The notes under the pieces: generated by a model
What the model was told of the DNA's origin: nothing
The model's input: the letters and a program-made list of their open reading frames with translations, nothing else
Databases searched by the model: none
Made by a program: the position numbers and the translations under genes
NCBI GenBank assembly: GCA_001899205.1
Contig: MKVL01000039.1
Coordinates: 175,616 to 238,652 of the forward strand
From: Mesorhizobium sp. 65-26
GTDB lineage: Bacteria; Pseudomonadota; Alphaproteobacteria; Rhizobiales; Rhizobiaceae
Length of the DNA stretch: 63,037 nucleotides
Reading direction: 5' to 3'
In this document: in pieces, positions 31,975 through 39,717 of the stretch
Numbering within the stretch: the first letter of the stretch is position 1
How the letters are laid out: each line of letters starts with the position of its first letter

Positions 31975-32925
31975 TCAGGGATTAGCCGCCACCTCCGGCT
32001 CCTCGTCGGGCACATGGCCCGGCTCGAACTCGTTGAAACAGCCGAGCTGTCGCTTGAACTGATCGATCAGCCATGAGGCCGCCGGCTTCGGGCTGCGGTC
32101 CGTGCGGTGCATGGCGTAAAGCGGTGAGCGCACGGCCCGGTAGGGTTCGAGGTCGAGCTCCACCAGCCGGCCGCTCGCAAGGTCCTCGGCGATCAGCCAG
32201 CGCGGCAGCCCGCCCCAGCCGAGCCCCGCGCGCATCAGCGCATGCTTGGTATAGACATCTGTCAGCCGCCAGGTGTGATAGGCGAAGACGCCGAAATCCC
32301 GTCCCTGCGTGCGCTCTGACTGATCCGTCACCACAAGCTGGGTGAATTCGCGCACGTCCTCCAGTGGCACCGGCCCCGGCAGCAGCGCCAGCGGGTGGCC
32401 CGGCGCGGCGGCCGGCACGATTGTGTTGAACCCTATCTCGAGCAGCTTGACCTGCGCCTCGCCCGGAACGCCGCCGATACCGATATCGGACAGGCCCTCG
32501 GCCACTTGGTCGACGATCAGTCCCAACGACCCGGTGTAGAGCCGCAGCGTCACGGCCGGGAACTGCGCCTCGAAGGCCTTCAGCGCCCGCACCAGAACTT
32601 GCGACGGCAAGGTCATCTCGACCGACATGGTGACCTCGGCCTCCAGGCCCTGCCTGTAGCCGTCGACGCGCGAGCGGATCCGCTGCAGCACGGCGATCAT
32701 GCGCCGCGCATCCTCCAGCATGGCGCGCCCTGCCTCGGTAAGCTGCGGCTCGCGCGTGCCCTCGCGCTCGAACAGCTTCAGGCCGAGTTGCGCCTCGAGA
32801 TTGGCGATGGTGTAGCTGATGACGGACTGCGCGCGGTTGAGCCGGCGGCCGGCGGCCGAGAAGCTGCCGGTATCGGCCACCGCCACGAAGACCTGAAGCT
32901 GGTCGAGCGTCGGATTTGGCTGCAT
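31975..32925 (-). CDS. LysR family transcriptional regulator
   Basis: A 316-residue regulator with the standard N-terminal winged helix (LDQLQVFVAVADTGSFSAAGRRLNRAQSVISYTIANLEAQLGLKLFER) and a C-terminal periplasmic-binding-type effector domain. ATG 32925 was selected because the helix-turn-helix begins at the usual distance from it. It is divergent from the azoreductase gene at 33037, with 111 nt between them, and is its likely regulator. Confidence 0.9.
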   Translation of the reverse strand: MQPNPTLDQLQVFVAVADTGSFSAAGRRLNRAQSVISYTIANLEAQLGLKLFEREGTREPQLTEAGRAMLEDARRMIAVLQRIRSRVDGYRQGLEAEVTMSVEMTLPSQVLVRALKAFEAQFPAVTLRLYTGSLGLIVDQVAEGLSDIGIGGVPGEAQVKLLEIGFNTIVPAAAPGHPLALLPGPVPLEDVREFTQLVVTDQSERTQGRDFGVFAYHTWRLTDVYTKHALMRAGLGWGGLPRWLIAEDLASGRLVELDLEPYRAVRSPLYAMHRTDRSPKPAASWLIDQFKRQLGCFNEFEPGHVPDEEPEVAANP

Positions 32926-33036
32926 GACATATCCAATCAATGGATGGGTATCATAGAAAATATACCTGTTTTCCTGATGGATCGGTAGGCCCATATCAGG
33001 CGGGAAATTTCATTCCCGCAACTGGAGAGCCCGCCA

Positions 33037-33672
33037 ATGTCTATCCTTCTCGTTACGTCGAGCCCGCGCGGCAACGCCTCGCATTCGACCCACATCGCCA
33101 CCGAACTCGCCGAAAAGCTTGTGGCCGCCGACCCGTCCAACAAGCTGGTCGTGCGTGACCTCGTCGCCAACCCGCTGCCGCATATCGATCCGGACTATGC
33201 CACCGGCATCTACACGCCGGCCGAAGCCCGCAGCCCGCGCCAGGCCGAGGTGGTCGGCGTTTCCGACGCGGTGCTCGATGAGCTGTTCGCCGCCGACACG
33301 GTGATCCTCGCCACCGGCTTCATCAACTTCAACATCTCCTCGACGCTGAAGTCCTGGGTCGACCACGTCGCCCGTTCGGGCAAGACCTTCGCCTATGGCG
33401 AAAACGGGCCGAAGGGCCTCGTCACCGGCAAGAAAGTCTACATCGTGCTGGCCTCGGGCGGCATCTATTCCGAAGGCGCGGCCGTGCAGATGGACCATGC
33501 CGTGCCTTATCTGCGCAGCGTTCTCGGCTTCATGGGCATGACCGATGTCGAGGTCATCCGCATCGAAGGCGTCGGCATGGGTCCGGACGCGGTCAAGGCG
33601 GCGCTTGCCAAGGCGAGCGCGAAGGTCGATGCCGTGGTCGACGGCAGCCACCAGATCGCCGCCGCCGCGTAA
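33037..33672 (+). CDS. azoR: FMN-dependent NADH azoreductase / quinone oxidoreductase
   Basis: A 211-residue flavodoxin-fold reductase. FMN phosphate binding is by the SSPRGNASHST loop (residues 8-18), with further matches at GFINFNISSTLKSWVDHVARSGKTF and VLASGGIYSEG. It reduces quinones and azo compounds by two-electron transfer from NADH and commonly protects against quinone stress. Paired with a divergent LysR regulator, the usual arrangement. A strong terminator follows at 33692. Confidence 0.93.
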   Translation: MSILLVTSSPRGNASHSTHIATELAEKLVAADPSNKLVVRDLVANPLPHIDPDYATGIYTPAEARSPRQAEVVGVSDAVLDELFAADTVILATGFINFNISSTLKSWVDHVARSGKTFAYGENGPKGLVTGKKVYIVLASGGIYSEGAAVQMDHAVPYLRSVLGFMGMTDVEVIRIEGVGMGPDAVKAALAKASAKVDAVVDGSHQIAAAA

Positions 33673-33691
33673 CGGCAGCGCCGGCTTCGTG

Positions 33692-33722
33692 AAAGGCGGG
33701 CACCGAGGTGCCCGCCTTTTTC
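33692..33722 (+). terminator. Rho-independent terminator after azoR
   Basis: Stem AAAGGCGGGCAC / GTGCCCGCCTTT with loop CGAG, then TTT. It lies between convergent azoR and azlD and probably serves both. Confidence 0.92.
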
Positions 33723-33725
33723 GTT

Positions 33726-34028
33726 TCACAGGGGCAGGATGTGGCGCAGCAGGCCCGTCGCAGCGATGCCGACCAGCACCGTCGGCAGCATCGGAAGGCG
33801 CGTGGCCGCCAGTATGGTGACGGCCAGCGCCAGCAGGTCGCCCGGATGGCGCGACACGAAGCTCGGCGCGATCACCGAGATCAGCACGCAGCCTGGGGCC
33901 GCCTCCATGACCGCGGTCGCGCGCGGGCTGAGCACCCGGTTCCGCAGCACGACATAGCCGCCGATACGCGTGAGATAGGTGACGCCGGCCATCAGGACGA
34001 TGGTAAGCAGCGCCATGGGATCGATCAT
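33726..34028 (-). CDS. azlD: AzlD family branched-chain amino acid exporter small subunit
   Basis: A 100-residue membrane protein with three to four hydrophobic segments (LLTIVLMAGVTYLTRIGGY, PGCVLISVIAPSFV, LLALAVTILAATRLPMLPTVLVGIAATGLL). It is the small partner of AzlC in branched-chain amino acid export. Its ATG overlaps the stop of the azlC frame (ATGA at 34025-34028), so translation is coupled. Because azlC carries an amber codon upstream, azlD may now be poorly translated or lack its partner. Confidence 0.9.
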   Translation of the reverse strand: MIDPMALLTIVLMAGVTYLTRIGGYVVLRNRVLSPRATAVMEAAPGCVLISVIAPSFVSRHPGDLLALAVTILAATRLPMLPTVLVGIAATGLLRHILPL

Positions 34029-34750
34029 GCCTCGCCTCCCGACAGGAACCATGCCGCGAGCAGGCCGGATAGCGCGCCTGCAGCGACGTACCAGGCGCCC
34101 GGAACCATGAGGTATGTCAGCGCCGCGACCACGAGACTGACGAACCAGGGCCGAGCCGCGGCGAAACCCGTCCACATGCCGCGCAGCAGCACCAGGAAGA
34201 CCGCGGCGAAGGCCTAGGCCTGGACATCGCCCAGCAGCGGGCCGAGCAGCGCGCCAGTGGTGGTGAAGACCACCCAGGTGACGTACATGGCCAGCGCCGC
34301 GCCCAGATAATAGCGCAGGCTGAAAGCCGGGAAGATGCCCGCTTCGAACCGCCGCCTGGCGTCGGCAAGCCCCAACGCCCAGCTCTCGTCGCACATCAGG
34401 AACAGCGCCGGAAACACCTTGCGGCGGGGCAACTCGCGCAGGAACGGCGCCAGCGCCGCCCCCATCAGCAGATGCCGGCTGTTGACCAGGAAGGTGATGG
34501 CGACGATCAGCAGGATGTGCGGCGGCGAGGTCCAGAGCTGGATCGCCGCGAATTCCGAGCCACCGGCGAAGTTCAGGCCCGTCATCAGCGGCACTTCGAC
34601 GACGCTCAGCCCTTTCTGGGCAGCCTGCGCGCCAAGCACCAGCGCATAGGGGATAGTGCCGAACAGCACCGGCGCGCACGAGGTAACGCCGCGCCATAAC
34701 TCGGCGCTGGAGCCACCCCTCGCAGACGAGGTCATATCCGCAGTCGTCAT
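34025..34750 (-). pseudogene. azlC: azlC branched-chain amino acid exporter, interrupted by an amber codon
   Basis: The frame from ATG 34750 (ribosome site GAGAGGAAG) encodes a typical AzlC permease (LWRGVTSCAPVLFGTIPYALVLGAQA, MTGLNFAGGSEFAAIQLW). After 178 residues (…GPLLGDVQA) it meets TAG at 34214-34216. The same frame then continues without a break for 62 more codons of clearly AzlC-like membrane sequence (FAAVFLVLLRGMW, ALTYLMVPGAWYVAAGALSGLLAAW) to TGA at 34025, giving the normal length of about 241. The change is therefore a single nonsense mutation, a read-through codon or a sequencing error. The TAG sits inside the palindrome AGGCCTAGGCCT. Confidence 0.88.
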
Positions 34751-34907
34751 GTCTTCCTCTCGGGCGCGCCTTGCGGCCGTCCTTGCCGTTCGTGTCCGAT
34801 GTCGGCGGTCCAGATGGAGCGGGATGCCGATGCCGTCGACCCGCTCCATGGCAATATATCCAGCCCGGCGTGCAATTTGATTGCGAACTTCGTCGATTGG
34901 CTTCATA

Positions 34908-34939
34908 ATTTGGCATCCAGTGCTACATAATTGCCAAAT
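34908..34939. promoter_or_regulatory. Inverted repeat between azlC and lrp-type gene
   Basis: ATTTGGCA (34908-34915) and TGCCAAAT (34932-34939) are perfect 8-bp arms 16 nt apart, overlapping the first of three possible start codons of the Lrp-type gene. Candidate Lrp operator controlling both directions. Confidence 0.55.
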
Positions 34940-34949
34940 GGTGAAATTG

Positions 34950-35414
34950 ATGACCATGAAGCTCGACGACATCGATCGACGGATATTGCGGGCGCTGCAA
35001 CGCAACGGGCGCATTCCCAACAACGAGCTCGCCCAGGCCGTCGGCCTCTCCCCCTCGCCTTGCCTGCGCCGCGTGCGGCTGCTGGAGGAAGCGGGCGTCA
35101 TCGATCGTTATGTCGCCGTTCTCAACCCGGCGCGGATCGGCAAGGGGCTCACCTTCTTCACCCGCATCTGGCTGAACGCCCAGGACGAGGACACGATCGA
35201 GCACTTCGCGATCGAGGTGGCCAAGCTGCCGCAGGTCATGGAGTGCTACCTGATGCTGGGCGATTGCGATGCCATGGTGCGGGTGGTCGCGGCCGATATC
35301 GACGATTATCGTCGCTTCCAGTCGGAGCATCTGAGCCGCATCAGGGGCGTGCAGAACGTCAAGACCGATGTGCCCAGCCAGACGATCAAGCACACGTCGG
35401 AACTGCCGGTGTAG
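34950..35414 (+). CDS. Lrp/AsnC family transcriptional regulator
   Basis: A 154-residue regulator with an N-terminal helix-turn-helix (MKLDDIDRRILRALQRNGRIPNNELAQAVGLSPSPCLRRVRLLEEAGVI) and a C-terminal RAM/AsnC ligand domain (VMECYLMLGDCDAMVRVVAADIDDYRRF). ATGs at 34938, 34950 and 34956 are all possible; the first lies inside an inverted repeat and none has a clear ribosome site. It is divergent from azlCD, the same arrangement as AzlB-azlCD, so branched-chain amino acids are the likely signal. Confidence 0.9.
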   Translation: MTMKLDDIDRRILRALQRNGRIPNNELAQAVGLSPSPCLRRVRLLEEAGVIDRYVAVLNPARIGKGLTFFTRIWLNAQDEDTIEHFAIEVAKLPQVMECYLMLGDCDAMVRVVAADIDDYRRFQSEHLSRIRGVQNVKTDVPSQTIKHTSELPV

Positions 35415-35589
35415 CGACCATCGCCGTGCGGATCGGCCGTCGAGAGCATGGCTTTTCAGACCGGATAAAAAATGCAACCGGATTGTAGGATGAACGTCGG
35501 CGTCCACGTCCTTTGCGGGCAAGCGGCGCGACGAAGCAGGAAGGATCGCGCCCTCGAACAGGGATGCCTTTCGGCATGGGAGAAACACC

Positions 35590-36801
35590 ATGAGCCTTTC
35601 CTATCGTTGGGTCATCGTCGCGGCCGGCGCGCTGATGACATGTGTGGCGCTGGGCGCGATGTTCTCGCTGGCGATCTTTCTCGAGCCCATGGCGCTCGAC
35701 ACCGGCTGGTCGCGTGCCGGCATATCCACCGCAATGACGCTCAATTTCCTGGTCATGGGCCTCGGCGGCTTCGCCTGGGGAGCGATCTATGATCGGGTCG
35801 GCGCCCGCATCGTCGTCTTCGCCGGCACTGTCCTGCTCGGCCTTGCGCTCGTCGTGGCGAGCCGCGCCGGTTCGCTGCTCACCTTCCAATTGAGCTATGG
35901 GGTGATCGTCGGCCTGGCGGCCAGCGCTTTCTTCGCGCCGATGATCGCGCTCACGACCGCGTGGTTCGACACCCACCGCAGCCTCGCCGTCTCGCTCGTT
36001 TCTGCCGGCATGGGCGTGGCCCCCATGACGATCTCGCCCTTCGCGCGCTGGCTGATATCGGCCTATGACTGGCGAACGGCGATGTTCGACATCGGCGTCC
36101 TGTCGTGGGTGCTGCTCGTGCCCGCCGTGCTCTTGGTGCGCCAGCCGCCGGCGGCGCGCGCCGCGCCGGACGGCAGCATGCCCGCGGCAGCCTCCGACGA
36201 TCCCGGCATGAGCGTCGGCCAGGCGCTGCGCTCGCCGCAATTCCTGGTGCTCGGCCTCACCTTCTTCGCCTGCTGCGCGGCCCATTCCGGCCCGATCTTC
36301 CACATGGTGAGCTATGCCATGGCCTGCGGCGTGGCGCCGATGGCGGCCGTCTCGATCTACAGCGTCGAGGGCCTCGCCGGCCTCGGGGGGCGGGTGCTCT
36401 ATGGCGTGCTCGGCGACAGGCTGGGCGTAAAGCCGGTGTTGATTACCGGGCTCGCTATCCAGGGCCTGGTGATCGCCGCCTATCTCGCCGCCGGCCGGCT
36501 GGAGCATTTCTACATACTGGCGGTGATCTTCGGCGCCACCTATGGCGGCGTGATGCCGCTTTACGCCGTTCTGGCGCGCGAATATTTCGGCGGCCGCATC
36601 ATCGGCACGGTGCTCGGCGCCGCCACCATGCTGTCCAGCCTGGGCATGGCGTTCGGGCCGCTCGCCGGCGGCATGATCTACGACGCCTATGCCAGCTATT
36701 CCTGGCTGTTCATCGGCTCGGCGCTGATCGGGCTGGGCGCGGCCGGCATCGCCATCGCCTTCCCGCCACAGCCCAGCCGGCAGCGGCTGCAGCCAGCCTG
36801 A
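35590..36801 (+). CDS. MFS transporter (OxlT/MCT-like)
   Basis: A 403-residue membrane protein with about twelve hydrophobic segments. The loop after the second segment reads GAIYDRVGAR, the MFS signature, and the second half repeats it as YGVLGDRLGVK. Overall it resembles the oxalate/formate antiporter-like group (NLMVMGLGGFAWG, GGVMPLYAVLAREYFGGRIIGTVLGA). It starts at 35590 after GGGAGAAACACC. The substrate is probably a small carboxylate, but that is a family-level guess. No co-transcribed enzyme gene is present. Confidence 0.87.
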   Translation: MSLSYRWVIVAAGALMTCVALGAMFSLAIFLEPMALDTGWSRAGISTAMTLNFLVMGLGGFAWGAIYDRVGARIVVFAGTVLLGLALVVASRAGSLLTFQLSYGVIVGLAASAFFAPMIALTTAWFDTHRSLAVSLVSAGMGVAPMTISPFARWLISAYDWRTAMFDIGVLSWVLLVPAVLLVRQPPAARAAPDGSMPAAASDDPGMSVGQALRSPQFLVLGLTFFACCAAHSGPIFHMVSYAMACGVAPMAAVSIYSVEGLAGLGGRVLYGVLGDRLGVKPVLITGLAIQGLVIAAYLAAGRLEHFYILAVIFGATYGGVMPLYAVLAREYFGGRIIGTVLGAATMLSSLGMAFGPLAGGMIYDAYASYSWLFIGSALIGLGAAGIAIAFPPQPSRQRLQPA

Positions 36802-36807
36802 AAAAGA

Positions 36808-36840
36808 GCAAGGCCGGCCTGCTTTGCGGGCCGGCCTTGC
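36808..36840. terminator. Bidirectional hairpin terminator between MFS and HlyU-like genes
   Basis: Perfect 12-base stem GCAAGGCCGGCC / GGCCGGCCTTGC with a 9-nt loop. On the minus strand it is followed by TCTTTTT, so it best terminates the HlyU-like gene; on the plus strand no U-tract follows. Confidence 0.8.
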
Positions 36841-36862
36841 CGGAAACCCTATCGGATCGCTA

Positions 36863-36964
36863 GCGCATGACCCCGAAAATCGGAATCGATTTTCGGAAAG
36901 GATCATGCGCCAAATCAAAGTGGTAGAGCGTCCTTTGCGCGTCCAAAAGGACGCGCGGCGCTCT
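36863..36964. repeat. Compound palindromic extragenic repeat (Mesorhizobium type)
   Basis: First part: GCGCATGA (36863-36870) pairs with TCATGCGC (36903-36910) and encloses CCGAAAATCG / CGATTTTCGG (36873-36882 / 36887-36896). Second part: AGAGCG (36925-36930) pairs with CGCTCT (36959-36964) and encloses GCGCGTCC-AAAA-GGACGCGC. I recall this element as widely dispersed in Mesorhizobium genomes. Its right end touches the stop codon of the HlyU-like gene. Confidence 0.88.
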
Positions 36965-37259
36965 AGCCGAAAATACGCTCGCCCTGCTCGTCGACGAGTT
37001 GAATGCCCTTCTTGATCGAGATGTCGACGGCATCGTCCAGCCCCGCGAAGCGGTCGGCGCGAATGAACTTGTGCTCCTTCATCACGCCGCCGATCTCCTT
37101 CGAGACGACGCCGCAGGTCTGGTACTGGCCCTCGGCCTTGTAGGGCGTCGCGCTGATCAGGAAGCCCTTGTGCTCGACCTGCTTGGCCGGCGCGGCTTCC
37201 TTGGGCGCGGCTGCCTCGCCGCTGCCACCGCCGCCAAAAAGACGCTTCAGGAAAGACAT
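36963..37259 (-). CDS. HlyU family protein
   Basis: A 98-residue small protein whose core (HKGFLISATPYKAEGQYQTCGVVSKEIGGVMKEHKFIRADRFAGLDDAV) matches the HlyU family, named for a Vibrio haemolysin regulator though most members are uncharacterised. The N-terminus is MSFLKRLFGGGGSG with a Gly/Ala linker and could bind the membrane weakly. The TAG stop is provided at the edge of a repetitive palindromic element, so the original C-terminus may have been trimmed or extended by one or a few residues. Confidence 0.83.
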   Translation of the reverse strand: MSFLKRLFGGGGSGEAAAPKEAAPAKQVEHKGFLISATPYKAEGQYQTCGVVSKEIGGVMKEHKFIRADRFAGLDDAVDISIKKGIQLVDEQGERIFG

Positions 37260-37415
37260 CGCTCAATCTCCACTTTGCCGGCGTCCTGAATCGCGAACGC
37301 CCCTCGTTCAACCCATTGCCGCAGCATGCGCGAATGTTCCACCCCGTTCCAGCCCCCTGATGAAGACATCGACGAGAAGCTCGATCTGCCGCAATATCCT
37401 GAAACTAGCAAAGAA

Positions 37416-37439
37416 AAAGCCCGGATCTCTCCGGGCTTT
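37416..37439 (-). terminator. Rho-independent terminator of the padR-type gene
   Basis: Stem AAAGCCCGG / CCGGGCTTT with a 6-nt loop. On the minus strand it is followed by TTCTTTG, 24 nt after the PadR stop. Confidence 0.88.
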
Positions 37440-37462
37440 CTGATCTGGAATGCGATGCCGCT

Positions 37463-38134
37463 TCAGCGACGGGCCAGTGCCTCGATGGCCTCGGCGGCCT
37501 CCTCGAGGATGCTGATCGCCTCGGCCTGCTTCTCCTGGGGCGCGTCGACCATGTCGCCGAGCGCTGCCCGCAGGCGGTGGCGGACGGCGCGGAACTGGTC
37601 GCGCGCCTCCGAGCGGCCGCGTCCGCGTCGCTCCTCGCCTTCGTCGTTCCAGCCGAACCAGTCGCGCGCCTTGGCCATCTTGCGGCCGAACCGCTCGAGA
37701 TGGTCGAGCACGCCGTCGATCATCTCGCGGTTGTCCTCGAGATGCGCCTTGCCGGCGTCGGTGATGGAGAACACCTTCTTGTTGCCCTCGCTGGAGGACA
37801 CAGCGTAGCCGGCCTCCTCCAGGAAGGTCAGCGTCGGATAAACCACGCCCGGGCTAGGGCTGTAGATGCCGCTGGTGCGCTCTTCCAGCGCCTTGATAAT
37901 GTCGTAGCCATGGCGCGGCGCCTCGGCCAGCAGCGACAGCGTGATCAGCTTGAGGTCGCCGTCGGCCAGCATGCGCCCGGCGCGGAACATGTCGCCCGCC
38001 CCGCCACGACCGCCGCCGCCGCGTCCGCCGTGGCCGAACGAGCCGAAGCCGCCGCCACGGCCGCCGAAACGACCAGCCATATGCATGAATGCGCGCTCGG
38101 CGCGATCGCCGAAGGGATGATGTCTGTGATGCAT
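37463..38134 (-). CDS. PadR family transcriptional regulator with Gly/His-rich N-terminus
   Basis: A 223-residue regulator. Residues ~1-50 are a His- and Gly-rich extension (MHHRHHPFGDRAERAFMHM, then GRGGGFGSFGHGGRGGGG). The PadR winged helix follows (LITLSLLAEAPRHGYDIIKALEERTSGIYSPSPGVVYPTLTFLEEAGYA) and then a helical C-terminal dimerisation part. The His-rich start could sense metal or act as a linker. The AAGGAG ribosome site is strong. TATCTTA repeats just upstream (38152-38215) suggest autoregulation. Confidence 0.9.
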   Translation of the reverse strand: MHHRHHPFGDRAERAFMHMAGRFGGRGGGFGSFGHGGRGGGGRGGAGDMFRAGRMLADGDLKLITLSLLAEAPRHGYDIIKALEERTSGIYSPSPGVVYPTLTFLEEAGYAVSSSEGNKKVFSITDAGKAHLEDNREMIDGVLDHLERFGRKMAKARDWFGWNDEGEERRGRGRSEARDQFRAVRHRLRAALGDMVDAPQEKQAEAISILEEAAEAIEALARR

Positions 38135-38151
38135 GAATTGCTCCTTGAGTT

Positions 38152-38215
38152 CTATCTTACGATATATCTTAATTAGACCTCATCCTTCCGTCTGTCAAGA
38201 TATATCTTAAGATGT
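38152..38215. promoter_or_regulatory. TATCTT repeats upstream of padR-type gene, candidate operator
   Basis: Contains the perfect palindrome AAGATATATCTT (38197-38208) and further TATCTTA copies on both sides, in an AT-rich stretch directly before the PadR start. PadR repressors usually bind such AT-rich dyads. Confidence 0.65.
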
Positions 38216-38280
38216 ATCGAAAAGCGATGCGCATCGGTCGACTCGGCGGGTCGACCGAGCGGCGTGGCCGGCCGATGGCG

Positions 38281-38661
38281 CTACCAGTGGCCCTTGCGGC
38301 GGTTCCATGCGTAGAGAAGATCGGCGAAGCGATCATAGGCGAACCGCGTGAATGGCAGCGTCACCGGATTGCCGAGAAGCCGCGCCAACCAGCCCTCGCC
38401 TGGCGTCATCGCCCACACGGCGATAGCCACGTCGGCGCCGACGAGCAGCCGGCCTTCGGCATCAACCGCATGCAGCCGGCGGCGGATATCCTCCAGCGAG
38501 GCGCTGAAGCCAGCCAGCGCCGCCGGCTCGAAATTGATGTCGCGGAATTCGACGCGACCCGCTTTGACCAACTCGATCAGCCGCCGCTTCTGCCTGCTGA
38601 TGCCGGCGTCGCAGACCGGGCATCGCGTGTTGTACCAGACGGTGAGGTGCGGCTTGCGCAT
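38281..38661 (-). CDS. DUF393 (DCC family) thiol-disulfide oxidoreductase-like protein
   Basis: A 126-residue thioredoxin-fold-like protein. The family signature is near the N-terminus: VWYNTRCPVCDAGISRQKRRL, with the redox C-x-x-C pair CPVC at about residues 14-17 and the downstream DINFEP block. The C-terminal RFAYDRFADLLYAWNRRKGHW is also typical. It probably acts as a small disulfide reductase; partners are unknown. Confidence 0.87.
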   Translation of the reverse strand: MRKPHLTVWYNTRCPVCDAGISRQKRRLIELVKAGRVEFRDINFEPAALAGFSASLEDIRRRLHAVDAEGRLLVGADVAIAVWAMTPGEGWLARLLGNPVTLPFTRFAYDRFADLLYAWNRRKGHW

Positions 38662-38731
38662 CGATCAGCCGTGATGATGCCCGGTATCCGCGCGGACAGA
38701 ACTCACACGACTGTCCACCCGCGGTCTCCAG

Positions 38732-39001
38732 TTACTTCCGGCGCATGGCGGCTTTCGGCCCAACGCATTTGTTGTCGCGAAACAGCGCCCATTCCTCGCA
38801 CAGACGCCCGTTGGGCAGGCGACAGAATCCGTATTCATTGCCGGCCTTGTCTTTCCTGGTCACGAAACCGCCGCCAATCGCATTGCAATGGACCGACGCG
38901 GGATTGGCCATGCCGACCCGCTTTGGCGGGCTGACACCGGCAAGGGTTTGCGTCGATAACACCGCCGCAAAGCTGCCGGCCAATATCGAGACCTTCCTCA
39001 C
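38732..39001 (-). CDS. DUF333 secreted protein
   Basis: An 89-residue exported protein starting with GTG at 39001 (ribosome site AGGGAGATC). Signal peptide about residues 1-21 (ILAGSFAAVLSTQTLAG). The mature part is a DUF333 domain, recognised by NPASVHCNAIGGGFVTRKDKAGNEYGFCRLPNGRLCEEWALFR, with conserved cysteines. Related proteins are called hemolysin-like or protease-inhibitor-like, but no activity is established. Confidence 0.85.
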   Translation of the reverse strand: MRKVSILAGSFAAVLSTQTLAGVSPPKRVGMANPASVHCNAIGGGFVTRKDKAGNEYGFCRLPNGRLCEEWALFRDNKCVGPKAAMRRK

Positions 39002-39170
39002 CGCGATCTCCCTGGCCGCATCCTGTCACGATGCATCCTGTCATGCGGCACGATGCTCGTCAAAGACACCGATCATGAGAATAGCGGTGTCACCTCACCC
39101 GATTGGAGTAGGAACCGGCTCCCTTTTTCAGCCTAGAAGGCAATTTGCTCGACAACGAGCGGGGGGGAAC

Positions 39171-39602
39171 ATGAAGTCCATCATAGCATGCGTCGCGACC
39201 GCGGCGCTCCTTGTCGGTTGCGCATCATCCGGCACACAGGTGCTCGCGCCATACCAGCTCGCCGACGGATCAAGGTATCAGGACGTCGTCACCATCGGCG
39301 CAGACAAGACCGGAACCGCGCCGGTCGTCACGCACGTCAAGACGTTCAAGCTCGGCAGGAAGTCTGGCGCCGTTCTGGTCGCCGATGGCACGGGCTCGGC
39401 CCCGGGGCTGGGCAGCGTGGTGAGCGGGGCCGTGGTGGCCGGCGTCGTCGGTGGGGTGGCTGGCGGCCTGGTCGCCAATGCGACGAGGCGAAGCGGCGGT
39501 TCAGACAATGCGTGCTCGCTGCCAGCCAACGCTTCCTTGCCGGCATGCATTTGCCTGGCTAACCCAAGAACGGTCGGCTGCGACAGCGCCTATCAACCCT
39601 GA
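39171..39602 (+). CDS. Small outer-membrane lipoprotein with glycine-zipper-like segment
   Basis: A 143-residue lipoprotein. The lipobox is LLVGCASS, with the lipidated cysteine at residue 17. The mature part has a beta-like region (YQDVVTIGADKTGTAPVVTHVKTFKL), a glycine-zipper stretch (GSVVSGAVVAGVVGGVAGGLVANA) that may insert into or associate with the membrane, and a Cys-rich tail (four cysteines in the last 32 residues). No assigned function. The next gene on the same strand is a LuxR regulator 115 nt away. Confidence 0.8.
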   Translation: MKSIIACVATAALLVGCASSGTQVLAPYQLADGSRYQDVVTIGADKTGTAPVVTHVKTFKLGRKSGAVLVADGTGSAPGLGSVVSGAVVAGVVGGVAGGLVANATRRSGGSDNACSLPANASLPACICLANPRTVGCDSAYQP

Positions 39603-39717
39603 CAACGCCTTTTCGGGAGCTTGACGCGGGGATCGACCCCCAAAAACGGAGGCTGGAAGAATTCAGGTTGCACTTGTTCCCCTGTCGCAGCGATAATTTT
39701 CGGGGGCGCGAAGGGGG

